In this document: positions 1-11,904 of the stretch, one piece after another | Position numbering within the stretch: position 1 is the stretch's first letter | Layout of the letters: the number at the start of each line of letters is the position of its first letter | Origin: Paramecium sonneborni | Taxonomy: Eukaryota; Ciliophora; Oligohymenophorea; Peniculida; Parameciidae | NCBI GenBank assembly: GCA_905182985.1 | Contig: CAJJDN010000096.1 | Span: 91,521-155,520, forward strand | Reading direction: 5' to 3' | DNA: 64,000 bases | Notes under the pieces: generated by a model | What the model was told of the DNA's origin: nothing | Databases searched by the model: none | The model's input: only the letters and a program-made list of their open reading frames with translations | Position numbers and translations under genes: made by a program

Positions 1-783
1 TAGTAATAAGAAACGATATTATTTTTACTATTTGAAGTTTTAGAAATAGCCTTTGTCTAATATGAATTAAGATTTCATATTATATCTAAGTTGACTAGGA
101 GAAATTTAAGAAAAATTTAATAATATGAAAAAACTATTTTAAAAAGAATTTAATCTGAGAGTAGAATTCATAAATATATATAATATAAATTAAATTTTTT
201 ATAATTCTTAATTACTCTTATGTTTAGATAATTTTTTATTAAAAGTCTTATAATTGAAAGAAACATTTTAATAACATTGAAAAACATTTAATAGAATATT
301 TTTGAAAATTTAATTGATAAATGATTGAAAAGATATTAAATTAAAAGATAATCATTGAAAAGTAAAGATTTAGTATTAATTATTGCATAATGAAGGTTTT
401 TTAGTATAAGTAAGTTTTTTTTAAATAACAAACCTTTAAGTTGAATTTAAGAATATTTTTTTGGTATTAGTTTTAATAATACAACATTGTATTTGTCTTA
501 AATAATGGAAATTAAGATGATGATATGAATAATATTATTATATAGTATAGAAATAATCTAGAAGTTGCTTGTTCTAAAAAATCAGTATATAGATGAGTCA
601 CAAAATTCCAATAATTCAACTTTATAATCTAAAACGAGTAATTAATTTGGGATAAGAATTTTAGTTATAAGAAATAATTTTTTTTTTAAATAAGAAAAAA
701 GGAAGAATATTTTGATGTAGGTAATAAGGGAAGGGTTTATAAAATATTAAAGTGAAATTATTAATTAGACAAATTTTGTTTGA
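1..783 (+). CDS. Possible 3' part of a plus-strand gene running off the left edge
   Basis: Reading TAA/TAG as Gln, frame 1 is open from base 1 to a TGA at 319-321. A second coding-looking stretch in the same frame reaches a TGA at 781-783 and includes a segment reading SNNSTLQSKTSNQFG. The middle (about 320-600) can only be joined by guessed introns, for example a 32-nt GT..TAG candidate near 374-405. No domain is recognised. The frame ends 50 bp before the stop of the convergent small membrane gene, which suits tail-to-tail packing. It may be two gene fragments or a decayed gene. Confidence 0.3.
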
Positions 784-833
784 TTAGATTGTTTAAATAC
801 TAATGTGTGAGTTAATTTATAATATTGATATAT

Positions 834-1118
834 TCAATAATGCTTAGTGTTAAGGTTAGAATTCTCATCATCCTCATCTTCATCATTCCATAAACCAATT
901 GCTTTATATAATGCTCCAAAATCTATTACAAGGACACGTTCTCCTTTAAGAACACTTAACATGTTGTATTGTAATTCAATAATGGAATTGAACATGCTAA
1001 CAACAATTCTTTAAAGCTTCAAAATAATATTTTTTGGAATTTGAAAGAGAAGCCGAAATCCTAATCCAATAATAGTCAAGAGGAAAATGATAAGTATTTT
1101 AATACAATTATATAACAT
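834..1118 (-). CDS. Small hypothetical membrane protein
   Basis: An uninterrupted 94-codon frame from ATG (1118-1116) to TGA (836-834). Residues about 4-25 form a hydrophobic helix (ILIIFLLTIIGLGF) that could be a signal anchor. A basic amphipathic stretch follows, and the tail is strongly acidic (NDEDEDDEN). Its ATG lies 23 bp past the stop of the TTLL gene on the same strand, a spacing normal for this window. The family is not recognised. The acidic C-terminus and the clean frame argue that it is real. Confidence 0.45.
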
Positions 1119-1141
1119 ATTATTAATATATATAAATATAT

Positions 1142-3088
1142 TCAAATTGATTAAAATTATGATGATGATTAAGGTGTAAGAGGTTGTAGATAATATGGTA
1201 ATTAATTATGATGTTAACTATTAGATTACTGATATTACTGCTGCATTTATTGTTAAAATTATTATTATTAATTTTAGTAATACATCTATTAATATAATAA
1301 TTATTATTGCTACATAAGATTAGCTTTTGACTATTGTTTTGGAGATTCCAAGCAGCCAAGAGGCTCCCTTAAAATAATATAATAGATTACCAAAGATTCT
1401 CATTATTTTGATATTTCTTAACAGTGTATTTAGAATCAATTGGTTCATCATCTTAATATTTAGGTGGAAAGATAGTATCTATAGTCAATTTAAAGGCATC
1501 ATCTAATAATAAAATTATAATGAGAAATTATTTACCTAGCATTCTTGGAAGTAATTATTATAGAATGCTGCTTGATTCCTCAATACATGGATTAGTATTA
1601 ACTTCTATAAGCCAAGTTTTAAAATCATTATCAATTATAAAATCATATCCAAATATTTCCATACAATATCTTCTTTATGATAGATTTAATTTTCTTTTGA
1701 CTGATTATAAAGATGTCCATACAAGTTATTTCATTTTAGGTACATGAGTACCATAAAAATCTACTTTAAATCCTTATTCATTTAAATAATTTTAAAAATC
1801 ATCAAATGATAGTTGATTTCCATCTTCGAATTCTCCATATTTATCACTATACTTTTAAATAGCATTATTAGTTAGATGAATAAATTAATTATGAACATTA
1901 TCAGTAGTAAAGTTTTCACTTGAAGTTCTAATATATCCTTCCTTAAAAAAATAACAATTCAAATCCATTGTTACTAATACCCAAATTCTTATATCAAATT
2001 TTCTATTGTTAATTAAAAAAGGATGTTCAATATATTTCTAAATTACAAATGAATTTGCTTTTATTCCATTTTTTTTCTTTTATTCTTCCAAATCTTCAGC
2101 TGATCCTAATTATAATTCACTTATTAATTATATTATCACTTCAATATCATTTACTACATGAATCCCTCTCCCTCTATTTAAAAATGTAGGTTTAAGTAAC
2201 CAAAGATATTGATCGCCTTCTTAACATTTTGGTATTTTCTAAGGTATAGAATGTAATTTCTTATCTAATTATGGAGTACTCTATATCTATTATTTTTATT
2301 TTTTTCAATATACTTTTAATTTCTTTTTAAACTCTTATAACTTTTTTGGCAACTATTCTACTTTTTTATCTTTTGGAGCAAATTTATCAAAAAATTTAAT
2401 AAATTATGTAAATTAAGAATCTATTGATTCATCATTGAAATCTAAAACAAATGTGACAGGAACAAAATCAAAAACATTTTATTTATTATTCTAAAAGTTT
2501 ATCCATATAGATATTACTTCACATAATTAGCATAAATTTCGAAATAGATATTATTTATTAGAAATTTCAAAATGTTACTCAAAGTGATTTACACATTATT
2601 TGAATTAACTATTTGCTATCAGTCTATCATATTTATATCCTCTATTAGTTTATTACCATCTGAAATTTATACTCATTGAATTACTTTCTTTGCATAGATG
2701 CCATTCTGTTCTTCCATCCATTATTCTCTGTACTAATTCATGATTATTTCCTTAACCTAATGAATATTTATATCCATCCAAAATCTCAGGAATAATTATT
2801 TCCTGCTTTTCTCTTTACCTATGAGTGAATTGATCTTTTGAAAACTTCATAGATCTGGCAATCAAAATCATAGAACCAGGTACTTGATATTTTAGTAGAC
2901 TACTGGGCTTGGTCAAACATTTACTTGATCTATCTGGAGACTCTGGTTATTCTTACAATCGAGACTTCGATTATCGAAAACCTTTTATAAAATATTATTA
3001 TTTGACAACTACCTTTCTAACCTCGCAATTTAGGTAATCTGAATTCATTTCTTATTGGAAAAGCAGAACCATTTATTGCCAAAAACAT
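1142..3088 (-). CDS. Tubulin-tyrosine-ligase-like (TTLL) protein
   Basis: TTL-domain ligase, a family that adds Glu, Gly or Tyr to tubulin in ciliary and cortical microtubules. The conserved core is clear: WLLKPTFLNRGRGI (nucleotide-binding Lys loop), FDIRIWVLVT, IHLTNNAIQKYSDKYGEFEDG, and FGYDFIIDNDFKTWLIEVNTN near the C-terminus. About 620 residues. The start is ATG 3088-3086 and the TGA is at 1144-1142. Supported introns include a 27-nt one ending TAG before the catalytic core and a 23-nt GTA..AAG one just before the end; the second leads into a Gln-rich tail (QQQQFQQQMQQQ). Which TTLL subfamily, and so which modification, cannot be told by eye. Confidence 0.9.
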
Positions 3089-3315
3089 AAAAATAAATTA
3101 AAAATATATTTTAGAAGTACTATTTATAATTTAAAATCATTTCTCTTTTATCAATTCATAGTGCATATTATTTTTATTTTAATCTTCTCACTATTTACCC
3201 TATTTTTAATTATCAAATATTAAATAGAGATTAATTATTAATACTTTGATTAAAATAAAATATTATTAAACCAATATCAATCATTTTTGATAAGCTAAAT
3301 TCTAATTTTTTTTCG

Positions 3316-4095
3316 ATGGAAACAGCAAAAAAAATTTTAAATGTTTATGAACCCCATTATGTCAACTAATATTTTCAACAATGCCCTAATAAAATCCAAA
3401 AAAATAAAGATAGAATTCAATGTTATCCAGATAAAATAAAAAAAATAGACAAGAATTTTTGCATTTATTTTCTCAGACATCAATAAGACCATTTGAAAAT
3501 CATTAATGATAAAAAGATTGTAATAAAATTGTTTAGAGCTATTTTTACTGATTAAATATCTACAAAACAAAAATTTTACTTAATAAAAAAAACCCATCCT
3601 ACAATAATGATTAGGATTCCCTCAAATTCAAATTTAGCTGTTATATTCAAACAACTAATTGAAAGACAAAAAATTAAATATTATTTTATAATTTTTAGGT
3701 TTTTAATAAATTTTGGATATCTACCTGACATGCAATAGCATAATTAATTAGATAAAATTTTATTCTTGTTAAAATAATCAATTTTTGTATAAATTTTAGG
3801 ATTTTTTGAAGATTTAATAAATATTATCAATGATTTATGCTATAATAATAAGAGAATTTATAATAAAGAAAAATCTAGAAATAAAATTTTTAATAAATTT
3901 CATAAAAATATTAATTAGAATCAGCTATTTTATGGATCATTTGTGTCTTTTTTATCATTAATTTATTTTATTTAGAAATATTTATTTTCTACCTTTTATA
4001 TGAGCACAATTGTTGCAATAATGAAAAGAAATGAGAAAATAATCACAGCAATAAATATTAAAGCCAAATATCCCCCTTTAAGTGAGGATTATTGA
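3316..4095 (+). CDS. Hypothetical protein overlapping the next gene in antisense
   Basis: A single frame of 259 codons from ATG 3316 to TGA 4093-4095, with no TGA inside and no intron needed. Random frames in this composition rarely exceed 100 codons, so it is probably coding at least up to about 3900. It is Lys/Ile/Asn-rich, with a few Cys (QQCPNK, IQCYPD, NFCIYF), and has no recognised domain. Its last 175 nt overlap the C-terminus of the minus-strand Cys-rich membrane gene, whose TM segment is convincing. Either an unseen intron ends this frame earlier or the overlap is real. Confidence 0.4.
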
Positions 4096-5477
4096 GAATC
4101 ATTTGAGGGTAAATACACAGTTGAATATTAGACTTTGTTAGAGTCAAAGTTATTTTTTATTTCTAATTTTGGAATAATATTTCTTTCACCTAATAATCTC
4201 CTCCTAGAATTTTATTAAAGGGAAGAACTTATAGTGATATTATAACTTTAATTTTAGTTAAAAGCATTTTAGTCGTAGGAGAGAATAAGTTGAATAGTGG
4301 ATCCACTTTATTATTAATCTTCTAACTTTAAAGGAATACTAGTTGAATTTTAAGTTATTGATCCATTTAAAAAAGTACTTTCATAATTTTAATAATTTGG
4401 ATCCATAATATTCTAAGAGGTTTGTACTAATTTATTATTGGTATCAATGACAGTACTTGAAGAATCACTAAAAATAATGATTGGTCCCACTATAAAAGGT
4501 TCATTATTTGATGTTGGCATTTCAAAAATCTAAATAGAATTTGTGTATGATTGTGTTGATTTTAATACTTCTACCTAAGAAATCAACATCAATAAGTATT
4601 AGCTTACTTTATTCATTGATATAGAAAATCCAATAAAACATTAATATACTATCTTTTCTGCAGTTTGAATATTTTGACAGCTTTAAAATTGTTCTGGTGT
4701 CAAATAATATTTTAAAATTTTGTTATCACTTTCATGTAAACTTACCTATTCTTTTTTTAAAATTGTTGTTATGGTATTATCTTCTATAGATTTAGTTAAA
4801 TAAACCTTAGGAATAAGACATCCATTTAAGGGAATATTAAAATTAGATGTTATTAGTAAATTAGTAGTGTTAAGTTCAATTTCACTTGAAGAGCTAATGT
4901 GAGAACCAAAAGTTAATTATGAGATTTAATCTACACATTTTAAAGGCACACATCTGTAGTTAAATAGAAAATAATCCTATAAACAATTTTTACAAGTATT
5001 GTCAGAGTGGCATTCTTGGCAATTTAATGAGCAGTCAGAACTTATTGAAATCTCAGATAAAACCAATCCAAATGTTAAAATTTTTAAGCTGATTGAACTT
5101 GAGTCAATTTCTTATTATATCCAGAATGAATTAGTTGTTAATTGTTATTTTAAGTTATTCTTGTTTATTTCAATTTCAACTTATTAACCAATTGCTGGAG
5201 AGTTGAAAGTGATATTAAATATCAAATTACCTTAAAAAGATGTTTCAATATCTTTAATTAAGCAAAGACCTTCTTTTGGAACTTAATAACATTCTTACCA
5301 ATTCAATTCTCCTTCTTAACACTTAAAAGGAACAATATTTGCTTTGGTTTGACAATTAAGCCATAAATTGTCTTCCCATTATGTGTTTTAAACACTATTA
5401 AAAGTCGGATATATTGCTTTGGGACTAGTTAAATACATAGCTGAAGCTATTAGTATAGATTTAATGATTTGAAGCAT
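3921..5477 (-). CDS. Cys-rich type I membrane (surface) protein
   Basis: Start ATG 5477-5475 gives a signal-peptide-like N-terminus (MLQIIKSILIASAMYLTSP); an upstream in-frame ATG at 5624 is possible but adds an odd hydrophobic run. The ectodomain carries the CxxxCxxCH..CxxC pattern typical of ciliate Cys-rich surface proteins (CSLNCQECHSDNTCKNC), then a Ser/Thr/Asn-rich stretch. A single TM helix near the C-terminus (GYLALIFIAVIIFSFLFIIA) precedes a short charged tail and TGA at 3923-3921. One 33-nt intron (GTAAGC..TAG) is clear. About 507 residues. The ligand or role is unknown. The 3' end overlaps the plus-strand ORF at 3316-4095. Confidence 0.7.
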
Positions 5478-5714
5478 AAATAATATCAATATTAATACAA
5501 AGCAAAATAGAATAAGTTCCTTTATTAATTTATGAATAAAATTGATATAAAAATAAACTAAATAATTAATTAAAAATAGTATTAAATTATAAAATGTATT
5601 TTGAATAACAATTATAGCAAACATTTTTTGAACAACAAATATCTGGACATTCTATATTTATAAAACTTAATAATGGTGAATTTGTGGCTAAATCATGTTC
5701 AATGGAAAATAACA

Positions 5715-6473
5715 ATGAGCAAAAGTAGAGATCTAGAATATTTTAGTTTTTATGAATGGATTTAACAGATATAAGGGTATGAAGATTTCTTTTCTAAATA
5801 TAATGGGATTATTAAATTGGATGGAAGTAAAGTTATTGAATAGCCAAAGGTGGATAAACTATAATAGTAATGGCTTGATTCTTTAATTGAGAGAAGATTT
5901 AATCGAAACAATAAAAGTAAAAAAATGTTGTAGAGTTATAAGAATATTTGCTTTTAGAAAATTTGATAAAAAATTAGAAGAACCTTAGAATAATGGATAT
6001 CAAATTGGGATTTACTGTTGAAAAGGAATCGCATATCATGCGTTATTAAGAATCAACTTCATCAAAAATTGGTTTAAGAATTTGTGGAATGAAAATGCAA
6101 GAAGATGATGAAACAATAGTTTTTAGAGACAAACTTTGGGGTAGATAGATATCTGTTGATGAATTAATGGAAGCATTCAAATAATTTTTTAATACTAAAA
6201 GAAAGGATTGTAATTTATATGATGAAATAATTAGAAATGATATTAAATTTGAGCTAAAAAGTTGAGTAGTTGAAAATTTTTATAAAATAAAATTGTAAGG
6301 AAGTGATTTCTTGGTAAGGAACAAGTTTACTAATAATTTGTGATAATTTGGATGATGTAAAAATTCGATTGATTGATTTTTCAAAAGCAAGAGTAGATAA
6401 GGAATCAAAGAAATGTAATGAAGAAATAATAAAGGCTTTGAATAGTTTATAGGAATTAGTGAAATAGATTTGA
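5715..6473 (+). CDS. Inositol polyphosphate kinase (IPK/IPMK family)
   Basis: Phosphorylates inositol phosphates using ATP. Family landmarks are in order: LLLENLI.., RIMDIKLGF (the PxxxDxKxG catalytic motif), STSSKIGLRICGMKM, SLLIICDN, and IRLIDFSKARVD (the DFA/S motif that binds metal and ATP). Start ATG 5715 (MSKSRDLEYF), TGA 6471-6473, about 235-238 residues, near the family minimum. Two introns fit: GTAAAAAAATG.. before the LLLEN motif (17 or 26 nt depending on the acceptor) and a 25-nt GTAATTT..TAG intron in the linker. It lies 116 bp upstream of CCT3. Confidence 0.88.
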
Positions 6474-6589
6474 TGAAATGATGTAGTTATTATTTTTGGG
6501 ATATGCTATGATTTATAATACTATTGGAAATAAATGAAATATAAAAGAAAATAATCAAATCCATAAAAAGTTTTTATATTTAAAATAAT

Positions 6590-8364
6590 ATGTAAGGAGC
6601 TCCAGTAATAGTAGTGAATGCTAACACGAAGAGAGAATAAGGAAGAAAGGCATAGTTGGGGAATATATAAGCAGCAAAAGCAGTATCAGATATAGTATTA
6701 ACTACTCTTGGTCCTCGTTCAATGTTAAAAATGTTATTAGATCCAATGGGTGGAATAGTGATGACAAATGATGGGAATGCAATTTTAAGAGAGATAGATG
6801 TATAACATCCAGCAGCTAAGAGTATGATAGAGTTGGCAAGAGTATTATTATTAAATTAAAATAATAAAAGGCTTAAGATGAAGAAGTAGGAGATGGAACA
6901 ACATCAGTTATAATATTGGCAGGAGAAATGATGATTGCAGCTAGACCATTTATAGAAAAGAATATTCATCCAACAGAAATTGTTAATGGCTATTTCAAAG
7001 CATTAGAAGATTCAATAAAAATATTAGATGAAATCGCATTGTAGATTGATACGCAATAAAAAGAAGAAGTTATGAAAGCATTGTAATCTTGTATTGGAAC
7101 TAAATTTGCATTTAGATGGGGAACATTAATTAGTGATCTTTCATTATAAGCTACAAAAATTGTTTTAAGAGGTGGAAATATTAATAAATTAAATTTGGAA
7201 ATTAAAAGGTATGCAAAAGTAGAGAAAATTCCAGGAGGAGTTTTAGAAGAATGTTGTGTACTTGAAGGTGTTATGATTAATAAAGATGTTACACATCCAA
7301 GAATGAGAAGAGAAATTAAAAATCCTAGAATTATTTTATTAGATTGTACATTAGAATACAAAAAGGGAGAATCTATGACTAATATGGAAATGACTAAAGA
7401 ATCAGATATGACCGATGCACTTTAATAGGAAATAAATGAAGTAGCATTTATGTGTAATGATATTTTAAAACATAAACCTGATATTGTTATAACTGAAAAA
7501 GGAGTCTCAGATTTAGCATAACATTTCTTACTTAAAGCAAATGTTTCTGTTATAAGAAGAGTCAGAAAAACAGATAATACTAGAATTGCAAGAGTTTCTG
7601 GTGCTACTATTGTAAATAGACCTGAAGAATTATAAGAAACAGATGTTGGTACTTTATGTGGAACATTTGAAGTTAAAAAAATAGGAGATGATTATTTTGC
7701 TTTCTTTGTTGATTGTTAGAATCCTACTGCTTGTTCTATTATTTTAAGAGGAGCATCAAAAGATGTACTTAATGAAATGGTAATTATATATTCAATTAAT
7801 TTTATAGGAAAGAAATTTGCATGATTGTTTGGCTGTTGCTAAAAATATTTATTAAGATCCAAAACTTTTACCTGGAGGAGGAGCTGTTGAAATGGAAGTT
7901 AGTGCTAAATTATTAGAAAAAGCTAACAAAGTTGAAGGTTTAGGATAATTACCTTATAAAGCAGGTATGTATTAATCAATTTATATATTATAGTTGCTTA
8001 TGCATTAGAAATTATTCCAAGAACTCTTTCAGCTAATTGTGGTGCTGATACTGTTCGAATTTTAACTGAATTAAGAGCTAAACATAGTGAAAATGGAGGA
8101 CTCTATTATGGAGTTGATGGAAATACTGGTAAAATAGCAAAAATGAATGAAATTAATGTTTGGGAACCACTTTCAGTTAAAAAGTAATTTATATTTGTAT
8201 ATAATATATTTAGATAAGTTTTTAAAACTGCCATTGAATCTGCTTGCATGTTATTAAGAATTGATGATGTTGTTTCAGGAATTAAAAAGAAATAATAATA
8301 ATCAGGTAGATAAGGAGGTGAAGAAGAACCACAAGAAACTTTTGGAGATTAAAGAGATGGTTGA
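6590..8364 (+). CDS. CCT3: T-complex protein 1 subunit gamma (CCT3)
   Basis: Subunit of the cytosolic TRiC/CCT chaperonin that folds tubulin and actin. The N-terminus [20 protein letters not shown] is gamma-like, followed by [23 protein letters not shown], the ATPase motif GDGTTSV, and downstream [13 protein letters not shown] and [12 protein letters not shown]. It ends in an acidic/Gln tail at TGA 8362-8364. About 555 residues, the usual length. Introns seen: about 29 nt after LAR, and three more in the C-terminal half starting at about 7781, 7965 and 8186, all GTA..TAG. Confidence 0.95.
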
Positions 8365-8618
8365 TATTGTGTTAATATATTAAGTATGTATAAATGTCTT
8401 ATACCATTTAAAAAAATATTGAATAAAATATGTTTATTTTCCAATTAAAAAATGTGTATTTTATATATGCTTTTTAACTCCACAATTAATGATATTCAAA
8501 TAAAATAAATATTTGTTTCAAGTTGTCGTTTTTATATTAATTTTTATATAGAGTTCTTATGTGAATTACCATTAATTTATATCTATATATTTTATTTATT
8601 TCATAAATCTTAAGAAAG

Positions 8619-9754
8619 ATGAGTACAGGATTGGCAAAACCAAAAAAGTTGAAATTAACAGATTATGAAGTGTTTCAAACACTTGGAACAGGTATACAAT
8701 TTAAATTAAAATATATAGGATCATTTGGACGAGTTAAATTGGCAAGAAACAAATAAACCAATAAATATGTTGCTTTGAAAAGTTTAAAGAAAGCTGAAAT
8801 CATTAGATTAAAATAAGTTGATCATGTTATTAATGAAAATACTATATTGGGCAACTTATCCCATCCTTTTATTGTAAATTGATTGATCTAATTATAATAG
8901 GTCAATTTTGAAGGATTTTGCCAAGATCCAAGATACTTATATTTAGTATTAGAGTTTGTCTCAGGAGGTGAATTATTTACCTATTTGAGAAGTATTGGAA
9001 GACTTGATACTTAACATGCTGCGTAAAATATTACATTAAAATTTCTATTTTAGTTTTTATGCTTCATAAGTTGCTTCAATTTTTGAATATCTTCATTCCA
9101 AAAATATTGTCTATAGAGATTTAAAACCAGAAAATTTATTAATTGCTGATGATGGATACTTAAAGTTAACAGATTTTGGATTTGCTAAAGTTGTTGAAGG
9201 AAGAACATATACTTTATGTGGAACTCCAGAATATTTAGCTCCAGAAATCTTATTGAATAAAGGACATGGTAAAGCTGTTGATTGGTGGACTTTGGGAATA
9301 TTAATTTATGAAATGAATGCAGGAATTGATCCTTTCTCTGATGAAGATCCTATGGCTATTTATTAAAAAATTCTTAAGGGCAAAGTTAAATTTCCTAAAT
9401 CATTTGATAAGTATTCCTTATTTACTATCTTAGAAATGCTAAATCATTAGTAAAACATCTATTAGTTGCAGATTTATCAAAAAGATATGGAAACTTAAAA
9501 AATGGTAATCAAATATCCTTATCTCTATTATAGGAGCTGCTGATATCAAGAGTCATAGATGGTTTGGAAATCTGGATTGGAATTTATTAACCCAAAAGAA
9601 ATTACCAGTCCCTTATAAACCTGTTGTTAAGTAATTATTATTTTCATTTCTTTTTAGAGCTGCAAATGATACATCAAATTTCTCATCCTATCCAGAATCT
9701 GATACCTAAAGTCCTGCCCTTAAACCAGCTGATGATCCCTTCCTTGAATGGTGA
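8619..9754 (+). CDS. cAMP-dependent protein kinase catalytic subunit
   Basis: AGC Ser/Thr kinase, the catalytic partner of the PKA-R encoded at 35592-36828. Visible motifs: Gly-loop [12 protein letters not shown] (split by a 27-nt intron at 8692-8718), VALKSLKK with the catalytic Lys, [18 protein letters not shown], and the activation loop [15 protein letters not shown] with the conserved phospho-Thr. The C-tail NFSSYPESD is the hydrophobic-tail region, ending DPFLEW and TGA 9752-9754. About 324 residues, a little shorter than animal PKA-C because the N-terminus is short. Six introns of 23-31 nt. Confidence 0.93.
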
Positions 9755-9938
9755 AATATACATTATGATAAATAAATACGTAAAGAAAATTAATCAATAA
9801 TTGTTTGTTTACACATTTAATCTTATTTTATAAATAACACTCTAAAACCTGTTATGCTCAAAAATATATGAATAAAAAATACATCTAATCTAGATATATA
9901 CTTATTCTATAACTAAAATACAATTAAATTAATTAAAT

Positions 9939-11477
9939 ATGTATGAAGGTTTAAATAAAAAAAGTCTTAATCTTTTTGGTTCTTAAAACATTCCTAAAAT
10001 TGTAAAGACATCAATTATATGTGATTTAAATAAATGTACTTAAAATTTATTCTTTTTATTATGCATTTATAAAAATGATGTCATTTCATTTCCATTGCTA
10101 CTTATATACAATATTTTTATTGCTACAAGGAAAACTTACATTTTCAACAATTTAAAAAATTTCATTAGTTTGAATTAAATGGAGAAGACTAAAATTGATA
10201 AGCTAATAGGTTTTTTGTTTCTACTTTTTTTTATGAAAATCAAGAGTCAAAAATTGACAAAAAAGAAGTCAATTATCAATATATTCAATAAGGCAAGTTT
10301 CATTTAAAAATAAAGGCATTTAACAAAAAATTAGTGAAATCAATGCCTTGAATTTAAATAACTAGAAATTGAGAATCATTGTCTATCAATATTTTGCAGC
10401 TAAATAAACTTTAAATTATATCATGTTTGTACTTATATGCACAGTATACAAAAATTGTTAGATACAAAAGAAGAAATATTATAGAAAATTTTCAAGCTAT
10501 AGTCATCAATATAGTCATAACAGTATGAATTAAAGAAGTTGGAAAATCATATAAAGCTGATATCTTCGATGATAGTCATATTTAAAATCAACAATATCAA
10601 ATAAAATAAAAATGAGATGTTTTAATTAAAGACTTATAAATGTTGAAAATTATTCAAAAATTTTATACATTATTGATAACTTAATGTATATTATAATTTC
10701 TTATCGTTAAAATAATTAATCAGTTTCTCCATTTTATTTTATATACTTAATATAATGAATAATGTCAAATGAGATTTAAATAGGAATATTTTAAGCAAGA
10801 CTTAAATAGTAAAAGTTACTCTTCTTTTTAAATATCTGTAAAAAAGATCTGCTTAAAGAATAAAAGCTTGTTATAATTATATAAATAAGTTTTAAAAAAT
10901 AGAAGAATGTAATTTTTAAAGTCTGACCAACATTAGCATGAAAAAATTCTTAGATTTAGATTGATGAGTATATATATTATTATTTGATTAATTTGGATTG
11001 TTTTCAAATTAAATACAGTAAATATGAAACTTAATGAGGGTGAGAAAGTATTGATAGAGAATAGAAAATAAGAGGATCATTATAATAATTCAGTGTATTA
11101 AACATATTCATTATTCAAAGAAATTCAATGATTACCCTATAAAAGAATTCAAATTTTCTTGTAGTCTAACTAAGCTGTTGGAGCTAAGTTTTATGTAAAG
11201 GTTTGAGGATTAGAAACTTTATTTTCTTGTAAGAAAATTTAACAGAATGACTGTTGTTGTTAATTACTCTTATTATCCTTAACTTCCTTTTTACGATTAT
11301 ACTCTAACAATTTGACAAAGTCGATTTCAATATTTCTTTAAGGCTAGCTTCTCTAAAGTGGATAGTTGTGTTTTTTTGATGAGCACACCCCCATATGATT
11401 TGTAGTAATAATAATTAATTGTTTGTGAGTTGATATTACCATATCAAGCAATTAATGAGAATTCATATCTTTTGTGA
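9939..11477 (+). pseudogene. Broken plus-strand gene or gene with several indel errors
   Basis: The purine-rich plus strand carries successive coding-like blocks that cannot be joined by plausible introns. One starts at ATG 9939 (MYEGLNKKSLNLFGSQ). A coiled-coil block is at about 10440-10655 (ILQKIFKLQSSIQSQQYELK). Another at about 10770-10975 reads QMRFKQEYFKQDLNSKSY. A last one ends at TGA 11475-11477 and includes MSTPPYDLQQQQ. In-frame TGAs and frame changes separate them. No domain is recognised. It could be a decaying duplicate, common in Paramecium after whole-genome duplications, or an intact gene with homopolymer errors like others in this window. Confidence 0.4.
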
Positions 11478-11904
11478 ATATTTTAAATTAGAATTATTGA
11501 TTTCTTGACATATATTCTATAAAATAGTAAACTTACAATATAATTTATCTTTTCTATAAAAAATCTTAATAATTTAGTGAATTTTTTTCATTATTCACAA
11601 AATCCCTATCAACCCTTTGCTCTTTTTTTGAAAATTATTAAAGATTTCAATATTTCAAATTTATTGATATCGAATTTCTGAATATCATCCTTAAACTCTG
11701 ATAGAAATTGTTGAAAATATTATTTAAAATATTTATATAATTATACATCATTTGAAATTTGTACATAAATTCTTTCATATTAAATATTAAAAAATATGGT
11801 ATTTAAACAGATAGATTTAATCAGAATTATTATCTTAATAAAGCATTCAAATATTGTTTTTATAATTTATATAATTATTAATTCAATATACTCAATTTTT
11901 ACAT

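Noticed and set aside
976..1380. Extension of the TTLL frame through an Asn-rich stretch to a TGA at 978-976
   Set aside because: A 23-nt intron at the conserved NLWE end gives a natural Gln-rich tail stopping at 1142, and the remaining sequence fits a separate small membrane gene.
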